Shown in pieces: positions 32,630-42,494 of a stretch of 64,000 bases of DNA. This DNA is from Antrihabitans stalactiti. Its GTDB lineage: Bacteria; Actinomycetota; Actinomycetes; Mycobacteriales; Mycobacteriaceae. The translations under genes and the position numbers were made by a program. How positions within the stretch are numbered: position 1 is the stretch's first letter; each line of letters begins with the position of its first letter. The notes under the pieces are model-generated. The model ran no database searches. It worked only from the letters and a program-made list of their open reading frames with translations, and had not been told where the DNA came from. The stretch spans positions 124,001-188,000 of the forward strand of contig NZ_VCQU01000004.1 in the NCBI RefSeq assembly GCF_012932915.1, given 5' to 3'.

Positions 32630-32803
32630 CTACTTCGGCGGTGTTGTCGGGGCCGGTGTAGTGACCGTTTCCGACGTCTTCAGGAACGGAATCTGCACTA
32701 CCGGGTCGATAGGTCGCTCCGGTCGGACGAGGACCCACAGGGCGAGCGTCACGAGCCACGTGACGATCAAGATGATCGTCGACCGCCGCATTTTGACCTT
32801 CAC
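32630..32803 (-). CDS. 57-aa single-pass membrane protein between mscS and ftsE
   Basis: A GTG start at 32803 overlaps the mscS TGA (GTGA), and the frame runs to TAG at 32630. The product reads [20 protein letters not shown] at its start, one transmembrane helix at about residues 9-26, followed by VRPERPIDPVVQIPFL and a Thr/Pro tail TTPAPTTPPK. In Mycobacterium a proline-rich membrane protein (Rv3103c) occupies exactly this slot between ftsE and the MscS-like Rv3104c, so this is probably its short counterpart. It is a candidate accessory factor of FtsEX or of the channel; neither is shown. Confidence 0.75.
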   Translation of the reverse strand: MKVKMRRSTIILIVTWLVTLALWVLVRPERPIDPVVQIPFLKTSETVTTPAPTTPPK

Positions 32804-33705
32804 TCGGATTCTCCCGCCGCGTCGATCGTGCTCAACGGTGTGTTGGCCACGTTGGCCGCTGCGCCGTCCAATCCTTCTCGCCGTAGGGCTGCGGCGATTC
32901 GGATTCGCAGGTCACGACCGACCTGGAACTGCTTGCCGGGCAACGTGCGCGCCACGACGCGAATATTCACTCGATCGAGTTCGATGCTTTCGATTCCCAT
33001 CACGCTCGGTTCGTCGAGCAGCAGTGCTTGCAGCCGCTTCTCTTTGTAGGCCTTCGCACCCACATCACGCAGAATCTCGCTCACGTGGTTGACGTCGGCC
33101 GAGGCAGGGACCGGAACGTCGACGACTGCGCGCGCCCAGTCCTTCGACAGGTTCGTCACCTTGACGATCTGACCGTTCGGAACGGTGATGACCTCACCGT
33201 CGGTGGACCGAAGCTTGGTGATGCGCAAGGTCACGTCCTCGACGGCACCGCTCGCAGGCTCGGAAGCATTCGCGACATTGATTTCGACGACGTCACCGAA
33301 CCCGTATTGGCGCTCGGTGATGATGAAGAACCCGGCGAGTATGTCCTGAACGATGCGCTGCGCACCGAAACCCAGAGCAGCACCGAGGACGGCCGCGGGC
33401 GCCACCAGACCGTTCAGCGAAAAGCCCAGACGCTGGAGCACTTCCATGCCGATCAGGATGTAGGCGACGGTCAGCAGCACCCAGCTGAGCACTTGAGCAA
33501 GCGCGTGCCTGTGCTTGCTGGCCTCCGACCGGACCAGCGCGTCGCTGTGCGTGAAGCTCTGGTCGATCTGGTTGGTGATGTGGGTCCGGATCCACACGAC
33601 GAAGCGGCTCAGCAACATCGCCCCGACGATCAGGAGAATTACCTCGAGGCCGTCGTCGCGGAGCCAATCGGTGATGTCGGTGGTCGGCGCTACGCCCAGT
33701 TTCAT
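32800..33705 (-). CDS. MscS-family mechanosensitive channel
   Basis: The 301-aa protein has two to three N-terminal TM helices, then the MscS pore-lining helix and beta domain: [21 protein letters not shown], then [14 protein letters not shown] and [21 protein letters not shown], and a C-terminal alpha/beta domain. Start ATG 33705 overlaps the prfB stop (ATGA). It is the Rv3104c-position gene. It would release osmolytes on hypo-osmotic shock; coupling to prfB appears to be positional only. Confidence 0.9.
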   Translation of the reverse strand: MKLGVAPTTDITDWLRDDGLEVILLIVGAMLLSRFVVWIRTHITNQIDQSFTHSDALVRSEASKHRHALAQVLSWVLLTVAYILIGMEVLQRLGFSLNGLVAPAAVLGAALGFGAQRIVQDILAGFFIITERQYGFGDVVEINVANASEPASGAVEDVTLRITKLRSTDGEVITVPNGQIVKVTNLSKDWARAVVDVPVPASADVNHVSEILRDVGAKAYKEKRLQALLLDEPSVMGIESIELDRVNIRVVARTLPGKQFQVGRDLRIRIAAALRREGLDGAAANVANTPLSTIDAAGESE

Positions 33706-34820
33706 CCGCTCGCCTGATCGCTCATGCGCCAGCGGATGCCGGACTCGAGGAAGCCGTCGATGTCGCCGTCGAGGACCGCCGACGGGTTGTTGACCTCGTA
33801 CTCGGTGCGCAGGTCCTTGACCATTTGGTACGGGTGCAACACGTACGACCGCATTTGGTTGCCCCACGAACTTCCGCTGTCGCTCTTGAGCGCGTCCATC
33901 TCGGCGCGTTCGTCGAGCCGCTTGCGCTCGAGCAGCTTGGCCTGCAGCACCCGCATCGCGGACACCTTGTTCTGCAGCTGCGACTTCTCGTTCTGGCAGG
34001 TGACCACGATCCCCGTGGGGATATGGGTCAGCCGGACCGCGGAGTCGGTCGTGTTCACGCTCTGCCCACCAGGACCCGACGACCGGTAGACATCCACGCG
34101 AAGGTCGCCCTCTGCGATGTCGATGTGGTCGGTGGTTTCGACAACCGGCAGCACCTCTACCTCGGCGAAGGAGGTCTGCCGGCGACCCTGATTGTCGAAC
34201 GGACTGATCCTGACGAGCCGGTGGGTGCCTTGCTCGACCGACAACGTCCCATAGCTATAAGGAGCCTTGACGGCGAAGGTCGCGCTCTTGATTCCGGCTT
34301 CTTCGGCGTAGGAGGTGTCGTAGACCTCGACGCCGTAACCGTGCTTCTCGGCCCATCGGATGTACATACGCATCAACATCTCGGCCCAGTCTGCCGCGTC
34401 GATGCCGCCTGCGCCGCTTCGAATGTTGACGAGTGCGTCACGCTTGTCGTATTCGCCGGACAGCAAGGTCCGTACTTCCATGGCTTCGATGTCGCCGTGC
34501 AGCGCGGTCCGCTCGGCGTCGGCGTCGGCCAGTGCGGTCACTGCCGCGTCGCCTTCTTCACCCTCCGCCAGTTCGTAAAGAATGGGCAGGTCGTCGAGCC
34601 GTTGCCGGAGTTCCTCGACCCGTCGCAGTTCGCTCTGCGCATGCGAAAGCTGGCTGGTGACCTGCTGCGCATACTCCTGGTTGTTCCACAGCGAGGGGTC
34701 GGCCGCCTGGTGCTCGAGTTCGTCGATGCGCCGGCGCAGCTCTTCCACATCGAGAACCGACTCGATCGTCTTGAGCGTTGTCTCGAGTTCGGCGAGGTCG
34801 GCGATTACGTCAGGATGCAC
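33702..34820 (-). CDS. prfB: Peptide chain release factor 2
   Basis: From GTG 34820 the product is 372 aa and recognises UGA and UAA stops. Seen: the helical N-terminal domain, the tripeptide anticodon SPF in [11 protein letters not shown] and the GGQ loop [20 protein letters not shown]. The frame stays open far upstream (to 35231), but that region is the carbonic anhydrase locus on the other strand. No in-frame UGA near codon 25 exists, so the autoregulatory +1 frameshift known from E. coli prfB is absent, as usual in this group. Confidence 0.95.
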   Translation of the reverse strand: MHPDVIADLAELETTLKTIESVLDVEELRRRIDELEHQAADPSLWNNQEYAQQVTSQLSHAQSELRRVEELRQRLDDLPILYELAEGEEGDAAVTALADADAERTALHGDIEAMEVRTLLSGEYDKRDALVNIRSGAGGIDAADWAEMLMRMYIRWAEKHGYGVEVYDTSYAEEAGIKSATFAVKAPYSYGTLSVEQGTHRLVRISPFDNQGRRQTSFAEVEVLPVVETTDHIDIAEGDLRVDVYRSSGPGGQSVNTTDSAVRLTHIPTGIVVTCQNEKSQLQNKVSAMRVLQAKLLERKRLDERAEMDALKSDSGSSWGNQMRSYVLHPYQMVKDLRTEYEVNNPSAVLDGDIDGFLESGIRWRMSDQASG

Positions 34821-34830
34821 GATGGTCAAG

Positions 34831-34857
34831 GTTACCGGGGCTCGCTGAGCCCCGTAA
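34831..34857. repeat. Inverted repeat upstream of prfB
   Basis: GTTACcGGGGCTC-GCT-GAGCCCCGTAAC forms a 12-bp stem with one bulged base, 10 nt upstream of the prfB GTG and 110 nt before the divergent carbonic anhydrase gene. It could be a leader hairpin affecting prfB translation or an operator; position alone does not decide. Confidence 0.5.
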
Positions 34858-34967
34858 CCGCGCGCGGCGTCGCAACCGTTGTGATCACGCTGCGCAGATA
34901 GGTCGACGCAGCTCATCGCAGGATCCACGCTCTCATATGCCTGAGTCCGCATAAGAGGAGATTCACC

Positions 34968-35462
34968 GTGACTGTCACCGATGAGTACTTGTCGAATAAC
35001 GCCGAATACGCCGCACAATTCAACGGGCCCCTGCCACTTCCCCCGAGCCGCAACGTCGCCGTCGTCGCCTGCATGGACGCACGGCTCGACGTCTACCGCA
35101 TCCTCGGCCTCGCAGAAGGTGAAGCCCACGTCATCCGCAACGCCGGTGGTGTCATCACCGACGACGAGATCCGCTCGCTGGCCATCAGCCAGCGCCTGCT
35201 CGGCACCAAGGAGATCATCCTCATTCACCACACGGACTGCGGGATGCTCACCTTCACCGACGACGACTTCAAACGCGGCATCCAGGAAGAGACCGGCTTG
35301 AAGCCCGCATGGTCCGCCGAGGCGTTCCCCGACCTCGAAGAGGACGTTCGCCAGTCACTGAAGCGAATCGAAGCCAATCCGTTCGTCACCAAGACCGAAT
35401 CGCTGCGCGGTTTCGTGTTCGATGTCGCAACCGGTCAGCTGAACGAGGTCAAGGCCGAGTAG
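34968..35462 (+). CDS. Beta-carbonic anhydrase (Rv1284-like)
   Basis: The 164-aa protein carries the beta-CA zinc motifs [17 protein letters not shown] (Cys, and the Asp-Arg dyad) and [10 protein letters not shown] (His-x-x-Cys), with [11 protein letters not shown] between them. It matches the short mycobacterial enzyme type that hydrates CO2 to bicarbonate for carboxylases. GTG start with AGAGGAG 7 nt upstream. It is monocistronic, divergent from prfB and convergent with the IclR gene. Confidence 0.93.
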   Translation: MTVTDEYLSNNAEYAAQFNGPLPLPPSRNVAVVACMDARLDVYRILGLAEGEAHVIRNAGGVITDDEIRSLAISQRLLGTKEIILIHHTDCGMLTFTDDDFKRGIQEETGLKPAWSAEAFPDLEEDVRQSLKRIEANPFVTKTESLRGFVFDVATGQLNEVKAE

Positions 35463-35484
35463 AGCTGAGAACACCGAGCGCACT

Positions 35485-36231
35485 TCAATAGAGGAGCGGT
35501 CCGAGCGACATCGCGCAAGCTCGGGCCGCGTCGATGTGCGTGAGAATGGCGTCCTTTCGACTGGACGGTCCCGCGAGACACAATGCGCCGCGAGTCGTTC
35601 CGTCGAAGTCGAGGATTGGCACAGCGGTACAGGTGAGCCCGTCTGCGAGTTCGTCGATCTGGATTGCGAATCCCACTCGTCGTAGTTCGTCGAGATGGGA
35701 GCGTAGTGCGCTCAGGTCGGTGACTGTATGCGTGGTCAGCCGTATTAGCTTCTTGGGCAATGCATCTCGCCATGACGGGCTGTATGCGAGTAACGTCTTG
35801 CCCGCCGCGGATGCGTGTAGGTGGCGAACGAGTTCACGCTCAGCCTGAATGGGATGGTCCGGGTCGGCGTCGAGCACGCGGAGCGCCCCTGCGTGAAAGT
35901 CGATCACGTGCACGGCGAATCGCACTGATTGGCGCAACTCGTCGAGAGCCGAGCGCGCCGCGAACGGCACCACCGGCACCGACGCGGCGGTGATCAGTCC
36001 GTCGAGTCGCGCGCCGAGCCCGAACCCGCGCAAGTCCGACGTTCGCACCACATACTCGTCGGCAACGAGAGCGTTGAGCAGTCGGTAAGCAGTCGCTGTC
36101 GGCATGTGAAGCGCGGAGGCGATTTCCTTGGCGGACACGCCGAGTCCGAGGACCGCGATCGCTTCGATGATTCGTAGCGAATTCGACACAGCAGACGGAT
36201 GATGCCGCGAAGGGTCACGCAACGGGCTCAT
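35485..36231 (-). CDS. IclR-family regulator
   Basis: The 248-aa protein starts MSPLRDPSRHHPSAVSNSLR and has a winged HTH (VSAKEIASALHMPTATAYRL) followed by the IclR effector domain with HLHASAAGKTLLAYSP and IQIDELADGLTCTAVPILDF. Its ATG overlaps the stop of the upstream APC permease, so they form a unit divergent from the ethanolamine operon. It is therefore a good candidate to control ethanolamine or related amine uptake and breakdown (inference). Confidence 0.88.
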   Translation of the reverse strand: MSPLRDPSRHHPSAVSNSLRIIEAIAVLGLGVSAKEIASALHMPTATAYRLLNALVADEYVVRTSDLRGFGLGARLDGLITAASVPVVPFAARSALDELRQSVRFAVHVIDFHAGALRVLDADPDHPIQAERELVRHLHASAAGKTLLAYSPSWRDALPKKLIRLTTHTVTDLSALRSHLDELRRVGFAIQIDELADGLTCTAVPILDFDGTTRGALCLAGPSSRKDAILTHIDAARACAMSLGPLLY

Positions 36232-37697
36232 CGGAACGTCGGCGCGCGCAATAGGTCCGCGCGTTGTGTCTCGTCGTAAATCCCGACTGCCAGCAGCCTC
36301 GCGGGCAGGAGTGCAGCAAGCACCGCGGTGTAAATCCCCGCGAGCACGAGAATCACTCCGTAGACCACGATCATCCGATTCCCGTCGCGCACGGTCGAAA
36401 CTGCCGTGTTCGCTGCGAGGACCAGCAGCGCGACCGTGGCGACGGTGCCGATCACCCACACGTACACACTGCTTTCGCCTATTCGCCGCAGCAGCACCGG
36501 GGCCGCAACGCAGGCAGTGAGGTAGCTACCCAGGTAGCCACACGCGCTCAGGGTGAGGAACATTCGAAGTCCGTCTTCGGCGCTCACACCGAGAAGCAAC
36601 GCGGCGACGGGGACCGCCACCACAATCGCCATGGCTACAGCTATTGCGAGCGCTGGAGTGCGATACCGGGAATGTAAGCGCCCGAACGCGGCCGGGGCTA
36701 CTCCCTCTCGTCCCATACAGAACAGCACACGAACCAGGGCGTTCACGGACGCCAAGGTGCACGCGAAGAACGACGCCGCGATTCCCGCGTCCAACACCGC
36801 AGCCAACGTCGCCGAACCGTCCGACAGCAGCAACTCGACCAGCGGCGTGGAGCTGGAGCGCACCGACTCGGGGGCAGCGTAGAGCGCGATCGCTTGCACG
36901 GGTACAGCGATCAAGTAGATCACCGCTGCCGCAACGGGGGTCCATCGGATCGTTCGCGGGATCGACAGAAATGGTTGTTGGGCTTCACCACTCAACGCCG
37001 TCGAACTCTCGAACCCGACAAACGCACTGACGGCGACGACGATACCGACCGCCAAGACCTGGAAATCTCCATCCCAGCGCAAAGCAGGCGCGATCGGCTC
37101 GCCAGAGCGATGCCCGGTCGCCAACAGCGCCAGAATCGCGAGAACCATTGCTATTGAGGCACATTCCACAGCCAGCGTGACCAGCGCCGACATTCGAATG
37201 CCACGGATCATCACCAGGCAGGCGGTCAGCGCTGCGAGGACGGCGATGACAACGATTGCCGCCGTAGGTGTGTCGTCGGCAATGCCGATGCTGACGGCGA
37301 CATGAGCGAGATATGCGCCGACGGCAATCAAGCCGGCCATGGCCACTGAGCTGTAACCGACGATCGCTGACCACCCTGTCGGGACAGCAACTTTCGGGCC
37401 GAGACCGCGCGCAACATAGCTGTACAGGCCGCCGACCGACGCCATGCGCTGAGCCATCGGACGGATGCAGGCGGATACGAGCAGTGTCACCAGCGCCGCG
37501 CAGACGAAAGCAACGAACGCTCCTCCACCGCCTGCCGCGCCGATCACCAACGCAGGCGTGACTCCTGCCGTCCCGGCGGGCGCGATCGCAGCCACCGACT
37601 GCGCGAACACAGGCACGAAGGGCAGCCGACGACGCGGCAATCCGCTGACCGGTGAGGTGTCGACAACCAACGGATTCTCGCGTGGCGAGGCCGGCAT
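36228..37697 (-). CDS. APC-superfamily amino acid/amine permease
   Basis: The 489-aa product has about 12-14 hydrophobic helices, with AAIAPAGTAGVTPALVIGAA in TM1 and VGGLYSYVARGLGPKVAVPTG in TM2, a pattern of the APC family near the ABT/YgjI-type members. ATG 37697 was chosen since AGGGTGG precedes it; GTG 37706 is in frame. It is co-transcribed with IclR and divergent from a second, ethanolamine-type APC permease, so it may import a related amine or amino acid. Confidence 0.85.
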   Translation of the reverse strand: MPASPRENPLVVDTSPVSGLPRRRLPFVPVFAQSVAAIAPAGTAGVTPALVIGAAGGGGAFVAFVCAALVTLLVSACIRPMAQRMASVGGLYSYVARGLGPKVAVPTGWSAIVGYSSVAMAGLIAVGAYLAHVAVSIGIADDTPTAAIVVIAVLAALTACLVMIRGIRMSALVTLAVECASIAMVLAILALLATGHRSGEPIAPALRWDGDFQVLAVGIVVAVSAFVGFESSTALSGEAQQPFLSIPRTIRWTPVAAAVIYLIAVPVQAIALYAAPESVRSSSTPLVELLLSDGSATLAAVLDAGIAASFFACTLASVNALVRVLFCMGREGVAPAAFGRLHSRYRTPALAIAVAMAIVVAVPVAALLLGVSAEDGLRMFLTLSACGYLGSYLTACVAAPVLLRRIGESSVYVWVIGTVATVALLVLAANTAVSTVRDGNRMIVVYGVILVLAGIYTAVLAALLPARLLAVGIYDETQRADLLRAPTFR

Positions 37698-37795
37698 CGC
37701 CACCACCCTTCAGTCATCGACCCGAGATGCAGTCAGCGTCGAGCCGCACAATGACCGATGCATGAACGGTTTGTTTCCGTCATGTTAACTAGGTC

Positions 37796-37820
37796 GAGAA
37801 AATTGCGGTCGCAATTTCTC
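37796..37820. promoter_or_regulatory. Inverted repeat between permease/IclR and ethanolamine operons
   Basis: GAGAAaATTGCGGTCGCAATTTCTC is a near-perfect inverted repeat (one extra A) in the middle of the 284-nt divergent region. It is a candidate binding site for the IclR protein encoded at 35485. The rest of the region shows no cobalamin-riboswitch-like sequence and no small gene. Confidence 0.55.
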
Positions 37821-37981
37821 ACCAAACTTTGCAACGACGTCTGCCGGTCGTCACATCGCACAACTAGGTTCGAGAGATCAACGATTGATCGGTCCGACCG
37901 CGACGCCGCACCCGGGAGCCGAAATCGATTGCCACCCTCTATTTTCGCCTGCCGTCTATCGTGCCCAGTTGGAGTCGCGTC

Positions 37982-39421
37982 ATGTCTATCTCCGAAGCCC
38001 CCACTCCCCCACACCTCGAATCGGGGTCACAAAACGAATCGAGCGATTACCTCGCCAAGCGGCAGCTGAAGAAGGGCACCGCGGGTTGGGTACTGCTCGC
38101 AGGACTCGGTGTCAGCTACGTCGTGTCCGGTGACTACTCGGGCTGGAACTTCGGACTCGAGCAAGGCGGCTTCGGCGGTCTCGCCATCGCCGCGGTAGTG
38201 ATTGCCGCCATGTACTTTGCGATGGTGCTCGGCATGGCCGAGATGTCGTCGGCGCTGCCCGCAGCGGGCGGCGGCTATACGTTCGCTCGGCGCGCACTTG
38301 GCCCATGGGGCGGATTCGCCACCGGCACAGCAATTCTCATCGAATACGCGATCGCGCCTGCCGCCATAGCCACCTTCATCGGCGCCTATGTGGAGTCGTT
38401 GGGACTGTTCGGAATCCAAGACGGGTGGTGGGTCTACCTCGCCGTGTATGCGCTGTTCATCGGCATCCACCTGAGCGGGGCGGGCGAAGCGCTGAAGGTG
38501 ATGTTCGTAATCACCGCCATTGCCTTGATCGGACTTGCGATCTTCGTCGTCGCAGCAATCACGCACTTCGACGTCTCCAATCTGACGAACATCCCGGTAA
38601 CCGATGCCGCTGGCGCGTCGTCATTTCTGCCGCACGGCTACCTCGGAATCTGGGCAGCGATTCCCTTCGCGATCTGGTTCTTTCTTGCGGTGGAAGGTGT
38701 TCCACTCGCAGCTGAAGAGACGAAGAATCCCGAGAAGAACGTCCCGAGGGGAATCGTCGCCGCAATGGCCATTCTCCTCGTCACCTGCACGCTCGTCCTC
38801 GTTCTGACGACCGGCGCCGGCGGTGCTGACGCGATGCAGACCTCAGGAAATCCGCTCGTCGAAGCGCTCGGTGACAGCGGAATCGCGAAGGTGGTCAACT
38901 ACATCGGGTTGGCCGGGCTCATCGCTAGCTTCTTCTCGATCATCTACGCATACTCACGCCAGCTCTTCGCACTCTCCCGCGCCGGATATCTGCCGAAGTC
39001 GTTGTCGGTGACCAACTCTCGCAAGGCACCCGTACTCGCACTGGTCGTTCCCGGACTCATCGGATTTGCCCTGACCTTCACGGGAAAGGGCGCGATGCTG
39101 CTGAACATGGCCGTATTCGGCGCAGCGGCGAGCTACGTCCTCATGATGATCAGCCACATCGTGCTGCGCCGGCGCGAACCAGAGATGACCAGGCCCTACC
39201 GCACTCCCGGCGGGACCATCACGACCGGATTCGCCCTTGTCATTGCCTCGCTGGCCGTAGTCGCTACGTTCCTCGTGGACAGCACGGCAGCGCTCTGCTG
39301 CGTTGCGGTATTCGCAGCGTTCATGGCCTACTTCGGCCTCTACAGCCGGCATCACCTGGTGGCCAACTCACCCGACGAAGAGTTCGCCGCCCTCGCTCGA
39401 GCCGAACAGGAACTCGAATGA
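37982..39421 (+). CDS. eat: Ethanolamine permease (APC superfamily)
   Basis: The 479-aa protein has about twelve TM helices and matches ethanolamine permeases: SYVVSGDYSGWNFGLEQGGF in TM1, AEMSSALPAAGGGYTFARRA in TM2-3, and FFLAVEGVPLAAEETKNPEK. The conserved GDYSGWNFG is typical of this group. ATG 37982 was preferred over the upstream frame. Its stop overlaps eutB (ATGA), which fixes the substrate with fair certainty: uptake of ethanolamine for the lyase. Confidence 0.92.
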   Translation: MSISEAPTPPHLESGSQNESSDYLAKRQLKKGTAGWVLLAGLGVSYVVSGDYSGWNFGLEQGGFGGLAIAAVVIAAMYFAMVLGMAEMSSALPAAGGGYTFARRALGPWGGFATGTAILIEYAIAPAAIATFIGAYVESLGLFGIQDGWWVYLAVYALFIGIHLSGAGEALKVMFVITAIALIGLAIFVVAAITHFDVSNLTNIPVTDAAGASSFLPHGYLGIWAAIPFAIWFFLAVEGVPLAAEETKNPEKNVPRGIVAAMAILLVTCTLVLVLTTGAGGADAMQTSGNPLVEALGDSGIAKVVNYIGLAGLIASFFSIIYAYSRQLFALSRAGYLPKSLSVTNSRKAPVLALVVPGLIGFALTFTGKGAMLLNMAVFGAAASYVLMMISHIVLRRREPEMTRPYRTPGGTITTGFALVIASLAVVATFLVDSTAALCCVAVFAAFMAYFGLYSRHHLVANSPDEEFAALARAEQELE

Positions 39422-40827
39422 AGTTCCACCAGCACGTCGCAGGCACGACATATTCCTTCGGATCGCTCATCGAGGTCATGGCGAAGGCGACACCGCTTCG
39501 GTCCGGTGACGAACTCGCCGGGTGCGCCGCCGGCTCCGATGCGGAGCGTGCGGCCGCGTCGTGGGTGCTCGCCGATCTGCCACTGTCGACCTTTCTCGAG
39601 GAGCAGGTTGTCCCGTACGAGACCGACGCAGTCACACGACTGATCATCGACAACCACGACCGGCAGGCGTTCGCGCCAATTGCCCATCTCACAGTCGGCG
39701 GATTCCGCGACTGGATGCTGACGGCTGCAGCCACCCCCAATGGCGGCGCCGACCTGGTTGCGATCGCGAGCGGACTGACACCCGAGATGGTCGCGGCCGT
39801 CTCCAAGATCATGCGCAACCAGGATTTGATCGCCGTATCGAAGTCGCTCACGGTGACGTCGGCATTCCGGACGACGATCGGGCTACCCGGGCGGATCTCG
39901 ACACGACTGCAGCCGAATCATCCCACCGACGACCCCCGCGGGATTGCCGCAGCGACCTTGGATGGCCTGCTGCTGGGCTGCGGCGACGCTGTCATCGGCA
40001 TCAATCCCGCTACCGATTCACCCCGAGCGACATCCGATCTCCTCTACCTACTCGATGACGTCCGAACGCGTTTCGACATTCCGATGCAGTCGTGTGTCCT
40101 CTCCCACGTGACGACCACGATGGAACTGATCGAGAAGGACGTTCCGGTCGACCTCGTGTTCCAGTCGATCGCAGGAACCGAGGGCGCGAACGCGAGCTTT
40201 GGTGTCACGATTCCCCTGTTGCACGAAGCCAACGCAGCAGCGCGGTCGCTGCACCGCGGAACCGTCGGCGACAACGTCATGTACCTGGAAACCGGTCAAG
40301 GATCGGCACTGTCGGCGGGGGCACACCTGGGCACGGGTGGTCTCCCCGTCGACCAGCAAACGCTCGAAACCAGGGCATATGCCGTCGCGCGCGCGCTCGA
40401 TCCGCTGCTCGTCAACACCGTCGTCGGATTCATCGGACCCGAGTACCTGTACGACGGAAAGCAAATCATCCGCGCGGGACTCGAAGACCACTTCTGCGGC
40501 AAGTTGCTCGGCCTGCCGATGGGAGTCGACGTCTGCTACACCAATCATGCCGAAGCCGACCAAGACGACATGGACAATTTGCTGACGCTCCTCGGCGTTG
40601 CAGGCGCGGCTTTCGTGATCGCGGTTCCCGGTGCTGACGACGTCATGCTCGGATATCAGAGCCTCTCGTTCCACGACGCGCTGTACGTGCGCCAGGTTCT
40701 GGGTTTGCGGCCCGCACCCGAGTTCGAAGCGTGGCTGCACCGTCTGGGGATGGCCGACGCGGGTGGCCGAATTCTGCCCGTCGACGCTGCGTCGTCTCCC
40801 TTGCTCGCACTGGCGGTCAGCCGATGA
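39418..40827 (+). CDS. eutB: Ethanolamine ammonia-lyase large subunit EutB
   Basis: The 469-aa protein is full length for EutB: YSFGSLIEVMAKATPLRSGD at the start, LPGRISTRLQPNHPTDDPRG, then GCGDAVIGINPATDS and QSIAGTEGANASFGVTIPLL, and IGPEYLYDGKQIIRAGLEDHF. EutBC with adenosylcobalamin splits ethanolamine to acetaldehyde and ammonia. It overlaps both neighbours by 4 nt, so permease, EutB and EutC are co-translated. No EutA reactivase and no microcompartment shell genes are nearby. Confidence 0.96.
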   Translation: MKFHQHVAGTTYSFGSLIEVMAKATPLRSGDELAGCAAGSDAERAAASWVLADLPLSTFLEEQVVPYETDAVTRLIIDNHDRQAFAPIAHLTVGGFRDWMLTAAATPNGGADLVAIASGLTPEMVAAVSKIMRNQDLIAVSKSLTVTSAFRTTIGLPGRISTRLQPNHPTDDPRGIAAATLDGLLLGCGDAVIGINPATDSPRATSDLLYLLDDVRTRFDIPMQSCVLSHVTTTMELIEKDVPVDLVFQSIAGTEGANASFGVTIPLLHEANAAARSLHRGTVGDNVMYLETGQGSALSAGAHLGTGGLPVDQQTLETRAYAVARALDPLLVNTVVGFIGPEYLYDGKQIIRAGLEDHFCGKLLGLPMGVDVCYTNHAEADQDDMDNLLTLLGVAGAAFVIAVPGADDVMLGYQSLSFHDALYVRQVLGLRPAPEFEAWLHRLGMADAGGRILPVDAASSPLLALAVSR

Positions 40828-41582
40828 ACAACAACGTCGACGTCTGGTCGTCTTTACGTTTGACGACGCAGTCTCGAATAGGACTGGGGCGCGTTGGCAG
40901 TTCACTTCCATCCCACCGAGTGCTCGAGTTCAAGGCAGCGCACGCGGCAGCGCGCGACGCCGTTCACGTCCCGCTCGACGCGGGGGCATTCCTCGAGCGG
41001 GTCGAAGAACTGGGGATCGGATCGCCAGCCGTCGTATCGAGCAATGCGACATCACGCAGCGAGTACCTTCGACGTCCCGATCTCGGCCGCACAGCTGCGG
41101 ACCTCAGCGCCTTGTCACATACTTGTGACGACATCGGTTTCGTTCTCGCGGACGGATTGTCGCCACGCGCACTCGCCGACCACGGAATCGGGTTGCTCGA
41201 AGCTCTGATCGCCGAACTCGGCCCGATCTACAGCATTGCCCCTCCGGTCGTCGCCCTACAGGCGCGGGTCGCATTGGGCGATCACATCGGCCACGCAACA
41301 GGCGTCCACACGACGATCATGCTCATCGGCGAACGCCCCGGACTCTCGGTTGCCGACAGCCTCGGCGTTTACCTCACCCACCACCCCAAACCAGGGCGCA
41401 GCGATGCGGACCGCAATTGCATCTCCAACATTCACCCGCCGGACGGGCTGGACTACGTGCGAGCTGCGAAGATCACGGCAACCCTGGTCGCCGGCGCGCG
41501 CCAACTCGGGCGGTCCGGTGTCGACCTCAAAGACACCTCGACCGACGAACTGGCCGGGACAGACATTCTGACGCTCGATTAA
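40824..41582 (+). CDS. eutC: Ethanolamine ammonia-lyase small subunit EutC
   Basis: The 252-aa product starts MNNNVDVWSSLRLTTQSRIG; EutC features are SRIGLGRVGSSLPSHRVLEF, SNATSRSEYLRRPDLGR, VLADGLSPRA and IMLIGERPGLSVADSLGVYL, with RNCISNIHPPDGL near the end. EutC contributes the cobalamin-binding side of the active complex. The ATG overlaps eutB by 4 nt, and the stop overlaps the convergent phosphoesterase by 4 nt. Confidence 0.95.
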   Translation: MNNNVDVWSSLRLTTQSRIGLGRVGSSLPSHRVLEFKAAHAAARDAVHVPLDAGAFLERVEELGIGSPAVVSSNATSRSEYLRRPDLGRTAADLSALSHTCDDIGFVLADGLSPRALADHGIGLLEALIAELGPIYSIAPPVVALQARVALGDHIGHATGVHTTIMLIGERPGLSVADSLGVYLTHHPKPGRSDADRNCISNIHPPDGLDYVRAAKITATLVAGARQLGRSGVDLKDTSTDELAGTDILTLD

Positions 41583-42463
41583 CCCAACGCGTCGGACCAC
41601 GCGACGCCGTCGGTCATGATGACCGACTGTTCCGATACCGAAAACTCGGCCGTGTGTGCGACGCGCCGATTTACGAAGTCGAGGGCGTGCACGGTGACCG
41701 TGCCGCCCTCGACGACGATGCGCAGGCCCTGATTGTGCGGACCGTCGAGGGGTTGCTCTCCCCCGCTACCGTCCGGACCGAACCCGCGCTGGATCGCGCC
41801 GGTGTTCGCCGCGGCGAACGACGGCCGGCTGAACCAGTCGGGCCAGTACAGATTCCAATGGCTGTGACCGCTGAGGAACAGGACATTCGGATGGGCACCG
41901 AGGATCTCGAGCACGGGGTCTACCTCGGCGTAATCGTGTCCGTACATTTTCGGTGCCTGGGTCACCGGATCGTCGAACGAACCGGAGACGGTGTTGGGAA
42001 GGACGTGGTGGCTGAGCACGACGACTGGAACCTCCGCCGCGTGCCGCGCCAATTCTGTTGCGAACCAAATCAATTGCTCCTCGCCGAAGATCACGTAATG
42101 CCCAGACCGCTCGCTTCCGTCGGTCGTGCCAAGCCGGATGATCGGCACTCCGCCGACCTCGTGCGCCGAATAGAGGCTCGACATCCCGGTGTGTTCGAGG
42201 AACCTGTCGATGGAGACCGCTGTGGACCGGTGGTTGTAGAAGTCGTGGTTTCCGATCGTGAACAACGCAGGTGGGTGGGCGGTCGCGGCGAGATGTTTGG
42301 TGAGGTCCTTGTATTGCCGGACGCGACCGTTGTCGGTGAGGTCGCCGTTGATCAACAGCTGATCGGCGACCGTGAACTCGGCGAATGCGGCGAGCGCGAC
42401 GTCGAGGTCGGCCATGTCGCCCTGGATGTCGGAGATGACGTCGAAGCGAACCGGCTTGCTCAT
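41579..42463 (-). CDS. Cytosolic calcineurin-like metallophosphoesterase
   Basis: The 294-aa protein has the five metal blocks in order: [39 protein letters not shown] and LSGHSHWNL. There is no signal peptide. The D-block reads DIQGD where DxH is usual, so one metal ligand (His) is replaced by Gln; a mild oddity. It is transcribed toward eutC and divergent from hisN (31-nt gap). Substrate unknown. Confidence 0.87.
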   Translation of the reverse strand: MSKPVRFDVISDIQGDMADLDVALAAFAEFTVADQLLINGDLTDNGRVRQYKDLTKHLAATAHPPALFTIGNHDFYNHRSTAVSIDRFLEHTGMSSLYSAHEVGGVPIIRLGTTDGSERSGHYVIFGEEQLIWFATELARHAAEVPVVVLSHHVLPNTVSGSFDDPVTQAPKMYGHDYAEVDPVLEILGAHPNVLFLSGHSHWNLYWPDWFSRPSFAAANTGAIQRGFGPDGSGGEQPLDGPHNQGLRIVVEGGTVTVHALDFVNRRVAHTAEFSVSEQSVIMTDGVAWSDALG

Positions 42464-42494
42464 GGGTCGAATTGTGCCCCGGTACGGTTGTGCC

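Noticed and set aside
34821-35231. N-terminal extension of prfB by about 137 codons
   Set aside because: It would run through the carbonic anhydrase gene and its promoter; RF2 homologues start at the GTG at 34820.
37707-37981. Cobalamin riboswitch before the eut operon
   Set aside because: No B12-box-like sequence was found; only an inverted repeat and AT-rich promoter sequence are visible.
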